A stretch of 56,451 nucleotides of DNA, taken from assembly GCA_029865325.1 (NCBI GenBank), contig JAOUHF010000003.1, positions 1-56,451 on the forward strand, in the 5' to 3' direction. Source of the DNA: Thermoleophilia bacterium. Lineage in GTDB: Bacteria > Actinomycetota > Thermoleophilia > Gaiellales > Gaiellaceae. Shown in pieces: positions 37,211 to 47,254 of the stretch. Made by a program: the position numbers and the translations under genes. Below the pieces are notes generated by a model, which saw only the letters and a list, made by a program, of their open reading frames with translations, did not search any database and was not told the DNA's origin. Each line of letters opens with the position of its first letter. Positions within the stretch are counted from its first letter, which is position 1.

Positions 37211-39631
37211 TCACGTGACGAAGCTGACGAGCTTTCCCGGGACGACGATCGTCCGGGCAACCTCACTGCCATCGAGGTACGACTGCACGCGCTCCGACGA
37301 ACGCGCGAGGGCGACGAGCTCCTCATCGGGAGTGTCGGGCGGCACGTGCAAGCGCTCTCGAACGCGGCCGTTCACCTGCACGACGACCTCGACCGTCTCG
37401 ACCTCGAGCAGCGCGGGGTCGGCAACGGGCCATGGGGCCTCCCACAGCCGCTTGTAGCCAAGTCGCTCCCACAGCTCCTCAGCGGCATGGGGTGCGTACG
37501 GCTGGATGAGCGATACGACCGTCTCGGCGGCGAGACGCGAATCGGGGCCCGTCGTGTCCTTCGAGAGCTCGTTGACGAGCTCCATCATCGCCGCGATGGC
37601 CGTGTTGAAGGCATAGCGGCGGCCGATGTCATCGGAAACCTTCGCAATGGTCGCGTGCGCCTTGCGTGCGAGCGCGCCCCCCTCGGGCGCGTCCGACGGC
37701 ACACCTTCCACGACCTCGTTCACGACCCTCCAGAGACGGCGGACGAAGCGGGCCATGCCTTCTACGCCCTCCTCGGTCCACTCCATGTCCTCGTTTGCCG
37801 GCCCGAGGAAGAGGATGTTCAGGCGGCACGCGTCCGCTCCGTAGCGCTCGACGAAGTCGTCCGGCCCGACCACGTTCCCCGCCCGCTTCGACATCTTCGT
37901 CTTGCCCATCGTCACCCAGCCGTTGGAGAAGAAGCGCGCGAACGGCTCCCGGAAGCCGACCAGCCCGAGATCGTTCAGCACCTTGACCCAGAAGCGCGCG
38001 TAGATCATGTGCATCGTCGCGTGGTCGACGCCCCCGATGTACAGGTCGACCGGGTTCCAGTAGTCGACCGCCTCGCGAGCGAACGGCGCCGTGTCGTTGC
38101 GGGCGTCGCAGTAGCGGAGGAAGTACCAGGACGAATCGACGAACGTGTCCATCGTCTCGGTCTCGCGCCGCGCGGGCTGCTCACAGCGTGGGCAGGGAAC
38201 GCTGACCCACTCCTCGGCCTGCGCGAGCGGCGGCTTCCCCTTCGGCTTGAAGTCCTCGATCTCGGGCAGAAGCACGGGCAGCTCATCCTCCGACACCGGG
38301 ACGATCCCGCACGCATCGCAGTAGACGACGGGGATCGGGCAGCCCCAGTAGCGCTGTCGCGAGAACCCCCAGTCGCGCAGGCGGTAGTTGACGGTCGACC
38401 GGCCGCGCCCGTCGGCTGCGAGCTTCTCGACGATCCTGCGGCCGCCCTCGGGCGCGGGCAGGCCGTCGAACTCTCCGGAGTTCACGAGCACCTCACCCTC
38501 GGTGTGCCCGACATACGCTGTCCCCTGATCAACCTCGTCGTCGGCAGGACGAATGACGTGTCGTACCGGCAGCCCGAACGCGGTGGCGAAGTCGAAGTCG
38601 CGCGGGTCGTGGGCGGGCACGGCCATGATCGCACCCGTCCCGTAGTCCGTCAGCACGTAGTCCGCCACGAATACGGGCAGTCGCTCACCGTTCACGGGGT
38701 TGACGGCATGAAGACCCGTGACGACGCCTGTCTTCTCCTCTGCCGCCGCGCGCTCCTCGGTCCTTTTCGCGGACGCGCGCCGTACGTACTCGCGGACTTC
38801 GGCGGAGTCGACCCGCACCACGAGTGAGTGCTCGGGCGCGAGCACGAAGAACGTCGCTCCGTAGAGCGTGTCGGGGCGGGTCGTGAAGACGGGCACGTCC
38901 GCGTCCAGTTCCTCGATCCGGAACAGAATCTCGGCGCCATCCGAGCGGCCGATCCAGTTCCGCTGGCGCGCCTTGATCGACTCGGGCCAGTCGACCGTCT
39001 CGAGGTCGTCGAGTAGCGCCTGCGCGTAATCGGTAATCCGGAAGAACCACTGGTCCATCAGGCGGGACTCGACCTCGGCGCCGCAGCGCTCGCAGCGGCC
39101 GTCGTGCACCTGCTCGTTCGCCAGCACCGTCTGGTCCACCGGGCACCACTTGACCGGCGCTCCCTTCCGGTAGGCGAGCCCGCGCTCGTAGAACTTCAGG
39201 AACTGCCACTGCTGCCAGCGGTAGTACTCCGGCTCGTGGGTCGAGAGCTCGCGGCGCCAGTCGTAAGCCCAGCCGATCCGACGCATCGAGCGCGTGATGT
39301 GCGCGATGTTCCGCTCGACGATCTCACGCGGGTGGCCACCCTCCCTGATCGCCGCGTTCTCGGCCGGGAGGCCGAACGAGTCGAACCCTTGCGGGTGGAG
39401 CACGCGCATCCCGTTGCGACTGCGGTAGCGCGTGACGACGTCGCCGATCGTGTAGACGAGCATGTGGCCCATATGCAGCGTCCCCGACGGATACGGGAGC
39501 TGCTCGAGCACGTAGCTCTTCGGAGCGCCATCATCCTTCGGGGACCCTGGATTCGGCACCTCGAAGGCGTGCGCGTCCTTCCAGACCCGTTGCCATTTCT
39601 CCTCGATCGTCGTCGGCTCGTACTTGTCCAT
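37211..39631 (-). CDS. leuS: Leucyl-tRNA synthetase
   Basis: 'YPSGTLHMGHMLVYTIGDVVTRY', 'MGKTKMSKRAGNVV' KMSKS; start 39631 (MDKYEPTTIEEKWQ) or 39643. Confidence 0.97.
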   Translation of the reverse strand: MDKYEPTTIEEKWQRVWKDAHAFEVPNPGSPKDDGAPKSYVLEQLPYPSGTLHMGHMLVYTIGDVVTRYRSRNGMRVLHPQGFDSFGLPAENAAIREGGHPREIVERNIAHITRSMRRIGWAYDWRRELSTHEPEYYRWQQWQFLKFYERGLAYRKGAPVKWCPVDQTVLANEQVHDGRCERCGAEVESRLMDQWFFRITDYAQALLDDLETVDWPESIKARQRNWIGRSDGAEILFRIEELDADVPVFTTRPDTLYGATFFVLAPEHSLVVRVDSAEVREYVRRASAKRTEERAAAEEKTGVVTGLHAVNPVNGERLPVFVADYVLTDYGTGAIMAVPAHDPRDFDFATAFGLPVRHVIRPADDEVDQGTAYVGHTEGEVLVNSGEFDGLPAPEGGRRIVEKLAADGRGRSTVNYRLRDWGFSRQRYWGCPIPVVYCDACGIVPVSEDELPVLLPEIEDFKPKGKPPLAQAEEWVSVPCPRCEQPARRETETMDTFVDSSWYFLRYCDARNDTAPFAREAVDYWNPVDLYIGGVDHATMHMIYARFWVKVLNDLGLVGFREPFARFFSNGWVTMGKTKMSKRAGNVVGPDDFVERYGADACRLNILFLGPANEDMEWTEEGVEGMARFVRRLWRVVNEVVEGVPSDAPEGGALARKAHATIAKVSDDIGRRYAFNTAIAAMMELVNELSKDTTGPDSRLAAETVVSLIQPYAPHAAEELWERLGYKRLWEAPWPVADPALLEVETVEVVVQVNGRVRERLHVPPDTPDEELVALARSSERVQSYLDGSEVARTIVVPGKLVSFVT

Positions 39632-39672
39632 CGCTCGTCTCATTCGGCTGTGTTCACTTATGTGGGGGGAAC

Positions 39673-39696
39673 AAAAAAGCCTCTCGCGCGAGAGGC
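39673..39696 (-). terminator. Intrinsic terminator in the leuS leader (attenuator)
   Basis: Minus-strand GCCTCTCGCGCGAGAGGC followed by TTTTTT, between the leader peptide and leuS. Confidence 0.75.
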
Positions 39697-39739
39697 TCCA
39701 TGAGAACGCTCGCGGCTTCCGCCGCGCCCATTCCCTGAC

Positions 39740-39760
39740 CTACGGAAGAAGCTGCCACAT
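39740..39760 (-). CDS. Putative leuS leader peptide MWQLLP
   Basis: ATG TGG CAG CTT CTT CCG TAG, tandem Leu codons upstream of the terminator and leuS; TACGCT -10-like hexamer 9 nt upstream. Confidence 0.65.
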   Translation of the reverse strand: MWQLLP

Positions 39761-39792
39761 GTGCCAGAAAGCGTAACAGGCAGAATCGCTGG

Positions 39793-41049
39793 ATGCTCGA
39801 GCTCTTCCCGGACACCGCCCGCATCGACGTCGGAGAGCTCTCACTCGGGGGAATGCGGGCGTCGGGGCTCGCCGGGCAGTTCGGAACGCCGCTTTACGTC
39901 TACTGCGAAGCCACGCTCCGCGGGCGTGCGCGCGAAATCCGCGCGGCGGTACCGGATGCACTCGTCTTCTACGGCTCGAAGGCGTTCCCGAACGTTGCCG
40001 TCCTCAGGCTCATGGCTGACGAAGGCATCGGTGCGGACGTCTCGACGCTCGGCGAGCTCGCACTTGCCCGCGCAGCCGGGATCGAGGGTGAGCAGCTCGT
40101 CGTGCACGGGAACGCGAAGGCGGACGAGGAGCTCCGCGCAGCCGCAGAGTCCGGAGCGACGGTTGTCCTCGACGGCGACGAGGCCGAACGGGCCGCGACA
40201 GCAGGCGTCCGCCGCGTGCTCGTTCGCGTCACGCTGGGCGTCGAAGCCGATACGCATGAGGCGATCCGGACGGGCCACCACGGCTCGAAGTTCGGCCTTC
40301 CGCCGGATCACGCGCTGCGTACGGTCGAAGCTGCTCTCGCTCTCGACCTGGAGGTCGCCGGCCTTCATATCCATGTCGGCTCGCAACTCGCCGACACGTC
40401 GGGTCATCTCGAGACGATCGACCTCCTCGCACGCTTCGCCGTACGCTGCCGTGCCGAGCTGGGATGGACGCCCGAGCTCGTGAACGTCGGCGGAGGCTTC
40501 GGCATCCGCCACGTCTTGGAGGAGCGCGAGGCGCCACTCGGCGAGCTTGCCGCCGAGGTCGCCGAAGCCGTCGCGCGCTCATGGGGCGAGCACGGCCTCG
40601 CCGCGCCGCGACTCATGCTCGAGCCGGGCCGCGCCCTCGTCGGACAAGCGGGAGTCACTCTCTACCGCGTGCTGAACGTGAAACGGCTCGACGGCGTGAC
40701 CTGGGTCGCGGTCGACGGAGGTATATCCGACAACCCTCGCCCCGAGCTCTACGGCGCCCGCTACACCGCACTGTCGGCGAGCCGTGCCGACCAGCCGGCT
40801 ACGGAGACCGTAAGCATCGCCGGCCTGCACTGCGAGTCGGGCGACGTCCTGATCGACGACGTCTCGCTGCCTCCGCCGCGGCCGGGAGATCTGCTTGCGG
40901 TCCCGGCGACTGGCGCCTACACGCTCGCGATGAGCTCGAACTACAACGCCACGCCACGACCCGCAGCCGTGCTCGTCGCCGGCGGCGAGGCGCGAGTCGT
41001 TCGCCGGCGTGAGACACTCGACGATCTCCTCGCGCTGGAAGTCTGGTGA
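39793..41049 (+). CDS. lysA: Diaminopimelate decarboxylase
   Basis: 'FGTPLYVYCEATLRGRAREI', 'FYGSKAFPNVAVLRLMADEG', 'HIHVGSQLAD', 'NVGGGFGI', 'LEPGRALVGQAGVTLYRV'. Confidence 0.95.
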   Translation: MLELFPDTARIDVGELSLGGMRASGLAGQFGTPLYVYCEATLRGRAREIRAAVPDALVFYGSKAFPNVAVLRLMADEGIGADVSTLGELALARAAGIEGEQLVVHGNAKADEELRAAAESGATVVLDGDEAERAATAGVRRVLVRVTLGVEADTHEAIRTGHHGSKFGLPPDHALRTVEAALALDLEVAGLHIHVGSQLADTSGHLETIDLLARFAVRCRAELGWTPELVNVGGGFGIRHVLEEREAPLGELAAEVAEAVARSWGEHGLAAPRLMLEPGRALVGQAGVTLYRVLNVKRLDGVTWVAVDGGISDNPRPELYGARYTALSASRADQPATETVSIAGLHCESGDVLIDDVSLPPPRPGDLLAVPATGAYTLAMSSNYNATPRPAAVLVAGGEARVVRRRETLDDLLALEVW

Positions 41050-41645
41050 GGCTCAGCTTCTGCAACGACCTCGGGCGCCACGGGTTCTCGTGGATCGTCG
41101 ATGAGCCCATGACGCGCACGGCGCACGCACTCGCCGCGGCCGGGAACGTCTGGCTCGTCGATCCGATCGACTGGCCCGACGCGATCGATCGCGCGCTCGC
41201 ACTCGGTGAACCCGCAGGCGTGCTTCAGCTCCTCGACCGCCACAATCGCGACTGTGGCGCACTGGCCGAGCGCCTCGGAGTGCCACACCTCGTCGCACCG
41301 GACGAGGTCCCCGGCAGCCCCTTCGAGTGTATTGCCGTGAAACGGATGAAGCGCTGGCGAGAGACGGCGCTCTGGTTGCCCGAGACGAGAACGCTCGTCG
41401 TCGCCGAGGCGGTCGGGACGAACGCGTTCTACACCGGCGGAAAGGATTTGGTCGGCGTCCACATCCTGTTGCGTCTGACGCCGCCGAAGGCACTCGCGGC
41501 GTATGAGCCGGACCGACTGCTGGTCGGCCACGGCGAAGGTTTGCAGGGCGCGGCTGCCGCGACCGGACTCAGGCACGCGCTGAGGCACAGCCGCCGCGGC
41601 CTGCCGCAGGTGCTGGTTCGCCTTCCGTTTGCGGGCCGCTCCTAG
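41046..41645 (+). CDS. Conserved hypothetical protein (possibly MBL-fold-like)
   Basis: Overlaps lysA by 4 nt; 'AGNVWLVDPIDWPDAIDRALALGEPAGVLQLLDRHNRDC', 'TLVVAEAVGTNAFYTGG'. Confidence 0.5.
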   Translation: MRLSFCNDLGRHGFSWIVDEPMTRTAHALAAAGNVWLVDPIDWPDAIDRALALGEPAGVLQLLDRHNRDCGALAERLGVPHLVAPDEVPGSPFECIAVKRMKRWRETALWLPETRTLVVAEAVGTNAFYTGGKDLVGVHILLRLTPPKALAAYEPDRLLVGHGEGLQGAAAATGLRHALRHSRRGLPQVLVRLPFAGRS

Positions 41646-44008
41646 GAACGAGCGCCTGCGAGCAGACCTGGGCGAACCAGACGCGACGGAGCGACGAGGC
41701 CCGCGTCCTTCACCGAAGGGTTGCGGGGTGCGGCAAGCGGCTCGGCTCCGAACGAGGCACGGGTCCGCTCTGGCGACGACTCGCCGTAGAGCGTCGTTCG
41801 CTGTCGCGGCGTGCGGCCGGCCGAGCGGATGAGCTCCTCCATGTGCTCCGGCGGCATCTCCTGCCCGTACTCCGCGCCGGCGGAGCGCGAGATCGACTCG
41901 TTCATGAGCGTTCCCCCGAGATCGTTGACCCCCGCCTGCAAAACCTGCCGTGTTCCGTCGGGCCCGAGCTTCACCCACGAGGCCTGGATGTTCGTGATCT
42001 CCGGATGCAACGCGAGCCGGCCCACGGCGTGGACAAGAAGCGTCTCGCGGAAGGTCGGGCCACGGCGCGCGCGGCCTTGGAGGTACATGGGCGCCTCCAT
42101 CGGCACGAACGGCAGCGGCACGAACTCCGTGAAGCCACCCGACCGGCGCTGCTGCTCCCTCGCCCGTAAGAGGTGACGCGCCCAGCTTCGCGGCGTGTCG
42201 GCGTGGCCGAACATGAGCGTGACGTTGGAGCGAAGGCCGACCCGATGCGCGGCCTCGTGCACTGCCAACCACTGGACAGTCGTCACCTTGTCCGGGCAGA
42301 TGATCCGCCGCACCTCGTCGTCGAGCACCTCGGCGGCCGTACCGGGCAGCGAGCCGAGGCCGAGTCCACGCAGTTGCGACAGGTACTCCTCCAACGACAG
42401 GTCGAGCGTCGCCGCGCCCTGCCAGACCTCGAGCGCCGAGAACGCGTGCACGTGGATCTCCGGCACCGCGTCCTTGATCGCGCGAACGACGTCGGCGTAG
42501 TACTCCCCCGTGAAAGCCGGATGGATCCCGCCCTGGAGGCACACCTCGGTCGCACCACGCTCCCACGCCTCCTCGGTGCGCCGAACGATCTCGTCGAGCG
42601 GGACGAGGTACGGCGCGCCGCGCAGATTCTCCGCGAGCTTCCCCTTGGAGAACGCGCAGAAGCCGCAGCGGAAGTAACAGACGTTCGTGTACTGGATGTT
42701 GCGCGTGACGACGTACGTGACGTCGTCGCCGGAAACCTCGCGTCGAAGCCGGTCAGCGGCCGCGAAGACCCGCGCCGTCTCCTCCCCGCGCGCTTCGAAC
42801 AGCCTCGTGATCTCCTCCTCGCCGAGCTCGGCGCCGGTGAGCTCGAGCGGCACCGCGTCCTGGCGGACCACGAAGGGCACGGAGCCCGGCTCACCCGGAG
42901 CCCAACGGTCGTCGCGCTCGAGGCCGCTCGCGTCGGCGGCGCAACGGACGTGGGGAGCGACGGCAGGATCGCACCAGCGGCCGAGGTCGGCGACGTACGC
43001 GGGGTAGACGGCGAGACGTGGTGCGAGCTCGAGGCCACGACTTCGCGTCGCTTCCGCGAGTCGGTCGAGCTCGGGCCACGGAGCTTCGGGATTGACGTGG
43101 TCGATGGTCACCGGGGAGACACCGCCCCAGTCGTCGATACCGGCGTCGAGGAGACGGGGGAAGTCGTCGAACGCAAGGTTGGGGGGAGCCTGGAGGTGCC
43201 AGGAATGGCCGAGGAGGATCCGCGCGACGGCAATCGTCCAGAGGTGGTCGTCGAGAGACGGCTCGGAATGCGTGGCCATGCGCGTTCCGGGCTTCGCGCG
43301 GAAGTTCTGGACGATGACCTCCTGGACGTGGCCGTGCTCCTCGCCGAGCGCCTTCAGCGCAAGGAGTGCGTCGATCCTCTCCTCCCGCGTCTCCCCGATC
43401 CCGATGAGGATCCCGCTCGTGAACGGGATCGCGAGCTCGCCCGCGAGCCGGATCGTCTCGAGCCGGCGCGCCGGAATCTTGTCGGGCGAGGCCCAGTGCG
43501 GCCCGCCCTTTGAGCCGAGCCGATCAGCGGTGGTCTCGAGCATGATCCCCATCGAGGCCGAGACCGGCCGCAGCGCCTCGAGCTCGCCGCGCATCATCAC
43601 GCCGGGGTTGAGGTGCGGCAGCAGGCCGGTCTCCTCGAGCACGAGCCTGGCGCAGCGCTCGAGATACTCGAACGTTGTCTCGCAGCCGAGCGCTCGAAGC
43701 TCCTCGCGCGCGACCTTGTAGCGCAGTTCGGGCTTGTCGCCGAGGGTGAAGAGCGCCTCGCGACAGCCCGCCGCGGCGCCTGCACGTGCGATCGCGAGCA
43801 CCTCCTCCTCGGTCATGTACGCCCGCTCTCCGCGTTTCGGCGGCCGAGCGAACGTGCAGTAGCCGCAGACATCGCGACAGAGCGTCGTCAGCGGGATGAA
43901 GACCTTGGGCGAGTAGGTGACGAGCGACGACGGCCGCAGCGCGCGAGCCTCGGCGAGCAGCTCATCGAGCGGTGCGGCGACGAGCTCGCGAATGTCCGAC
44001 GACGACAC
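41642..44008 (-). CDS. fbiC: 7,8-didemethyl-8-hydroxy-5-deazariboflavin (FO) synthase, CofG-CofH fusion
   Basis: Two radical SAM motifs: CRDVCGYC (CofG half) and CYFRCGFC (CofH half); 'LPGTAAEVLDDEVRR'; GTG start at 44008. Confidence 0.95.
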   Translation of the reverse strand: MSSSDIRELVAAPLDELLAEARALRPSSLVTYSPKVFIPLTTLCRDVCGYCTFARPPKRGERAYMTEEEVLAIARAGAAAGCREALFTLGDKPELRYKVAREELRALGCETTFEYLERCARLVLEETGLLPHLNPGVMMRGELEALRPVSASMGIMLETTADRLGSKGGPHWASPDKIPARRLETIRLAGELAIPFTSGILIGIGETREERIDALLALKALGEEHGHVQEVIVQNFRAKPGTRMATHSEPSLDDHLWTIAVARILLGHSWHLQAPPNLAFDDFPRLLDAGIDDWGGVSPVTIDHVNPEAPWPELDRLAEATRSRGLELAPRLAVYPAYVADLGRWCDPAVAPHVRCAADASGLERDDRWAPGEPGSVPFVVRQDAVPLELTGAELGEEEITRLFEARGEETARVFAAADRLRREVSGDDVTYVVTRNIQYTNVCYFRCGFCAFSKGKLAENLRGAPYLVPLDEIVRRTEEAWERGATEVCLQGGIHPAFTGEYYADVVRAIKDAVPEIHVHAFSALEVWQGAATLDLSLEEYLSQLRGLGLGSLPGTAAEVLDDEVRRIICPDKVTTVQWLAVHEAAHRVGLRSNVTLMFGHADTPRSWARHLLRAREQQRRSGGFTEFVPLPFVPMEAPMYLQGRARRGPTFRETLLVHAVGRLALHPEITNIQASWVKLGPDGTRQVLQAGVNDLGGTLMNESISRSAGAEYGQEMPPEHMEELIRSAGRTPRQRTTLYGESSPERTRASFGAEPLAAPRNPSVKDAGLVAPSRLVRPGLLAGARS

Positions 44009-44016
44009 GACCTGGT

Positions 44017-45240
44017 TCAGTTGCGCTTCGAGGTCCAGAGCCCGCCGAACGGAACCCAGCGGCCCTTCATCCAGCGCTGAAGCTGTCCCTGCTGGAGCGG
44101 GAAGTTGTCGCCCTTTCCGGTCTTCACCGAGACCCCGGGCAGGAGGAACGGGTTCTTCGCGCTCGCGATCGAGCGGGCCCGCGCCATCAACCCGGCGCGG
44201 GTCGGATTCGCGCCGAGCCCCTTTAGCAGCCCCACGGTCTCGTACGCAACCGCCATGCCGTACAGGTGGTTTGCGTCGTTCGGGTTCGCGCCTTTCGCGT
44301 ACTTCGCGAGGATCGCGCGGTACTGCTTCATTCCGGGATCTTTCTTCCAGCGCGGATTCAGCGGGTCCTTGAGCGGCGTGGTCGAGATCGTTCCCTCGAT
44401 CGACTTGTTCTTCCCTCCCTCGGACGCGAGCGTCATCGTGTTCGAGGTTGCCGACACGGCGTTGTTGATTATGAGCGGGCGCCACCCCAGCCGGTTCGCA
44501 AAGACGTACGCCTGGATCGCGAAGGTCGGCGTGGCGAAGATCGCCAGAACGTTTGCACCCGAGGCCTTGAGCTTGCCGATCTGCGAGCCCACGTCCGGCG
44601 AGGTCACCTGGTAGGGCTCGGCAGCAACGACCTTGGAGCCCGAGCGACTGAGGCCGCTCTTGAGGCTGGCGAGCAGATCCTTCCCGTAGTCGTCGTTCTG
44701 GAAGAGAACGCCGACCTTCGCCTTCTTCTGCGTTTTCGCGATGTATTGGCCATAGACGAGCCCCTCAGCCGCGTAGCTCGGCTGGAATCCGATGGTCCAT
44801 GGGTATTTCGCCGCGTCACGCCCCCACGTCGTCGCCCCGGAAGCAACGAAGAGTTGGGGGACCTTCACCTGGTTCAGGTAGTCGCGAATGGCGAGATTAG
44901 CCTCGGTTCCGAGCGTGTTGAAGACGGCGAACACGTTGTCCTGCTCCACCAGCCGGCGTACCGCTTGCACCGTCTGCGCAGGGTTGTAGGCGTCGTCGAC
45001 GACGCGGTACTCGATCTTCCGCTTCGCCGCGCCTCCCTTGGCGTTGATGAAGTCGAAGTAGGCCTGGGCTCCTCGCGCCACCGTCGCGTACGAGGCGGCT
45101 GGGCCCGTGAGCGGTGACGTTCCGCCGATGAGGATCGTCGTCGAACTGACGCCTGGATCGGCCCCCGAGCCTGCGAGCGCGACGGGTATCGCGCAGAGCG
45201 CTGTTGCCAGGGCGGCTATCGGTGCGAACCGTCGTCTCAT
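44017..45240 (-). CDS. Branched-chain amino-acid-type ABC transporter substrate-binding protein (LivK type)
   Basis: 'ILIGGTSPLTGPAASYATVARGAQAYFDFINAKGG', Peripla_BP_6 layout. Confidence 0.92.
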   Translation of the reverse strand: MRRRFAPIAALATALCAIPVALAGSGADPGVSSTTILIGGTSPLTGPAASYATVARGAQAYFDFINAKGGAAKRKIEYRVVDDAYNPAQTVQAVRRLVEQDNVFAVFNTLGTEANLAIRDYLNQVKVPQLFVASGATTWGRDAAKYPWTIGFQPSYAAEGLVYGQYIAKTQKKAKVGVLFQNDDYGKDLLASLKSGLSRSGSKVVAAEPYQVTSPDVGSQIGKLKASGANVLAIFATPTFAIQAYVFANRLGWRPLIINNAVSATSNTMTLASEGGKNKSIEGTISTTPLKDPLNPRWKKDPGMKQYRAILAKYAKGANPNDANHLYGMAVAYETVGLLKGLGANPTRAGLMARARSIASAKNPFLLPGVSVKTGKGDNFPLQQGQLQRWMKGRWVPFGGLWTSKRN

Positions 45241-45265
45241 CGTCGGCGCCTCCTCCGCGAGTGCA

Positions 45266-46339
45266 CTACTTCGCACGAGAGTAGCGGCGACTCGAGATCA
45301 GCTGCCCGATACGGCGGAACAGCCCACCGACGCCGTTCGGGATGGCGAACATGAGCAGGATGAGAACGATGCCGTACACCATTGCCGGGCCGCCCGGCTT
45401 CTGCGTCTCGGCGATGATTCGGTCGGGTAAGAGCGAGCCCAAGTCTTGTCCTTGGGCCCAGAGCGGCAGGAACGCGATGAAGATCGCGCCGAAGACGAGC
45501 CCGGAGAGGCCCCCGAGACCGCCGACGACGATGCCGACGAGCAGGTAGATCGAGAGCGCGACCGGGAACGCGTCTGGGTTGATGAAAGCGCTCGCGATGA
45601 CGAAGAGGCCACCCGCAACGCCCGCGTACGCGGCACTAATTGCGAACGCGAGCGTCTTGTAGCGGGCGAGGCTCACGCCGGAGGACACTGCTGCGATCTC
45701 GCTGTCGCGCACGGCACGGAACGCACGCCCGGTTCGACCACGGAGGATGAGCCACGCAACGGCGAAGGCGACGAGCGCGATCGACCAGGCAAGGTAGTAC
45801 ATCCAGTCGTTCGGGCTGAACGACAGTCCGAAGATCTCGACGTTCGAGATCGAGCCCGTCAGCTCCGGTGTCCCGAAGAGTTGGATGCCCGATCCCCCGC
45901 CAGTGAACTCCTCGAAGCGCTTCGCAGTGGAGGGCATGGCCACGGCGATCGCGAAGGTCGCCAACGCGAGGTAGAGACCAGAGAGGCGCAGCGCAGGAAT
46001 CCCGAACGCCAAACCCACCAGGCCGGCCACGAGGCCGGCGATAGGCAGCGTCCATACGTCTTTCATCCCACCCGAGATCGGCCCGCCGAACTGCTCGTTG
46101 CCGGCCATGAGAATCGCCGTTGTATAGCCGCCGATCGCCATGAATGCGCCGTGCCCGAGAGAGATCTGCCCGGTATAGCCCGTGAGGATGTTCAGGCCGA
46201 GGAGCGCGATCAGGTAGATCCCGACGTAGCTGTACTCGCGAGCCTTGAAGTCGCCGATGAACGACGGCAGCACCGCGACGAACGCGACGAAGGCCGCGAA
46301 TGCGACGAACCCGATGATGCGCGTCGTGCGAGCCGTCAT
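45266..46339 (-). CDS. ABC transporter permease (LivM type)
   Basis: 'LLGLNILTGYTGQISLGHGAFMAIGGYT', 'GRAFRAVRDSEIAAVSSGVSLARYKTLAFAISA'. Confidence 0.94.
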   Translation of the reverse strand: MTARTTRIIGFVAFAAFVAFVAVLPSFIGDFKAREYSYVGIYLIALLGLNILTGYTGQISLGHGAFMAIGGYTTAILMAGNEQFGGPISGGMKDVWTLPIAGLVAGLVGLAFGIPALRLSGLYLALATFAIAVAMPSTAKRFEEFTGGGSGIQLFGTPELTGSISNVEIFGLSFSPNDWMYYLAWSIALVAFAVAWLILRGRTGRAFRAVRDSEIAAVSSGVSLARYKTLAFAISAAYAGVAGGLFVIASAFINPDAFPVALSIYLLVGIVVGGLGGLSGLVFGAIFIAFLPLWAQGQDLGSLLPDRIIAETQKPGGPAMVYGIVLILLMFAIPNGVGGLFRRIGQLISSRRYSRAK

Positions 46340-47250
46340 ACGCGCTTCACCTCCGGCCTGCCAAAGATGCCCGTCGGCTTCACGAGCAGAACCACGAGGA
46401 TGATGAGGAGCGCCGCGGGCAGCCGCAGTTCTTCCGTGAACCAGTCGAACGCGCCGTACTGGCTGAGATAGCTCAGCATGTTCAGAAGGACGCCAAGCAG
46501 AAGCCCACCTACGACGGCGCCGATGGGCGAGTCGATCCCGCCGAGCACTGCGGCTGCAAAGGCGTAGATCAGCACCGCCTGCATCATCTGCGGATCGAGC
46601 CCAACCGTTGGGGCCGTCAGCATTCCGGCGACAGCGCCGAGCGTCGCCGCGAGCCCCCACCCCAGCGCGAGCATCCACGTAACGCGCACGCCGACGAGTC
46701 GCGCCTCGTCCGGGTTCACGGCCACGGCGCGGAGCGCAAGCCCGACTTTCGTGAACCGGAAGAGGAGCCAGAGCAGGAGGACGATGCCGAGAGCCACCGC
46801 GATCGTCCCGATGTCGTGGGCCGCGACGATGACCCCGCCGACGTCATACGTTTCCGTCCCGAACGGGCTCCGGAGCTGTTGTGGCTCGCCGCCCCACTCC
46901 CAGATCACGAAGCCGTTGATCCCGACGAGCAGGCCGATGGTCACGATCACGATCCGAAGGACGCTGCCGCGCTCGACCGGGCGTATCACCACTCTGTGGA
47001 TCCCGACGCCGCCACCGAATGAGATCGCAAGGCACGCGACGAATGCCGGCCAATAGCTCAAACCGTGGTTCACCGTGAGCGTCCAGGCGATGTAGGCCGA
47101 GAACGTCGCCATCTCACCCTGAGCGAAGTTGATGACCCCCGTCGAGCGATGGATGATCACCAGCGCGAGCGCGAGCAGTGCGTAGATCCCACCCGATGCG
47201 AGGCCGGAGACGACCTGCTGCATGAAGTCGGAAAAGGCGGCGACGATCAT
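46336..47250 (-). CDS. ABC transporter permease (LivH type)
   Basis: 'GLASGGIYALLALALVIIHRSTGVINFAQGEMA', 'VLGGIDSPIGAVVGGLLLGV'. Confidence 0.94.
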   Translation of the reverse strand: MIVAAFSDFMQQVVSGLASGGIYALLALALVIIHRSTGVINFAQGEMATFSAYIAWTLTVNHGLSYWPAFVACLAISFGGGVGIHRVVIRPVERGSVLRIVIVTIGLLVGINGFVIWEWGGEPQQLRSPFGTETYDVGGVIVAAHDIGTIAVALGIVLLLWLLFRFTKVGLALRAVAVNPDEARLVGVRVTWMLALGWGLAATLGAVAGMLTAPTVGLDPQMMQAVLIYAFAAAVLGGIDSPIGAVVGGLLLGVLLNMLSYLSQYGAFDWFTEELRLPAALLIILVVLLVKPTGIFGRPEVKRV

Positions 47251-47254
47251 GGCC

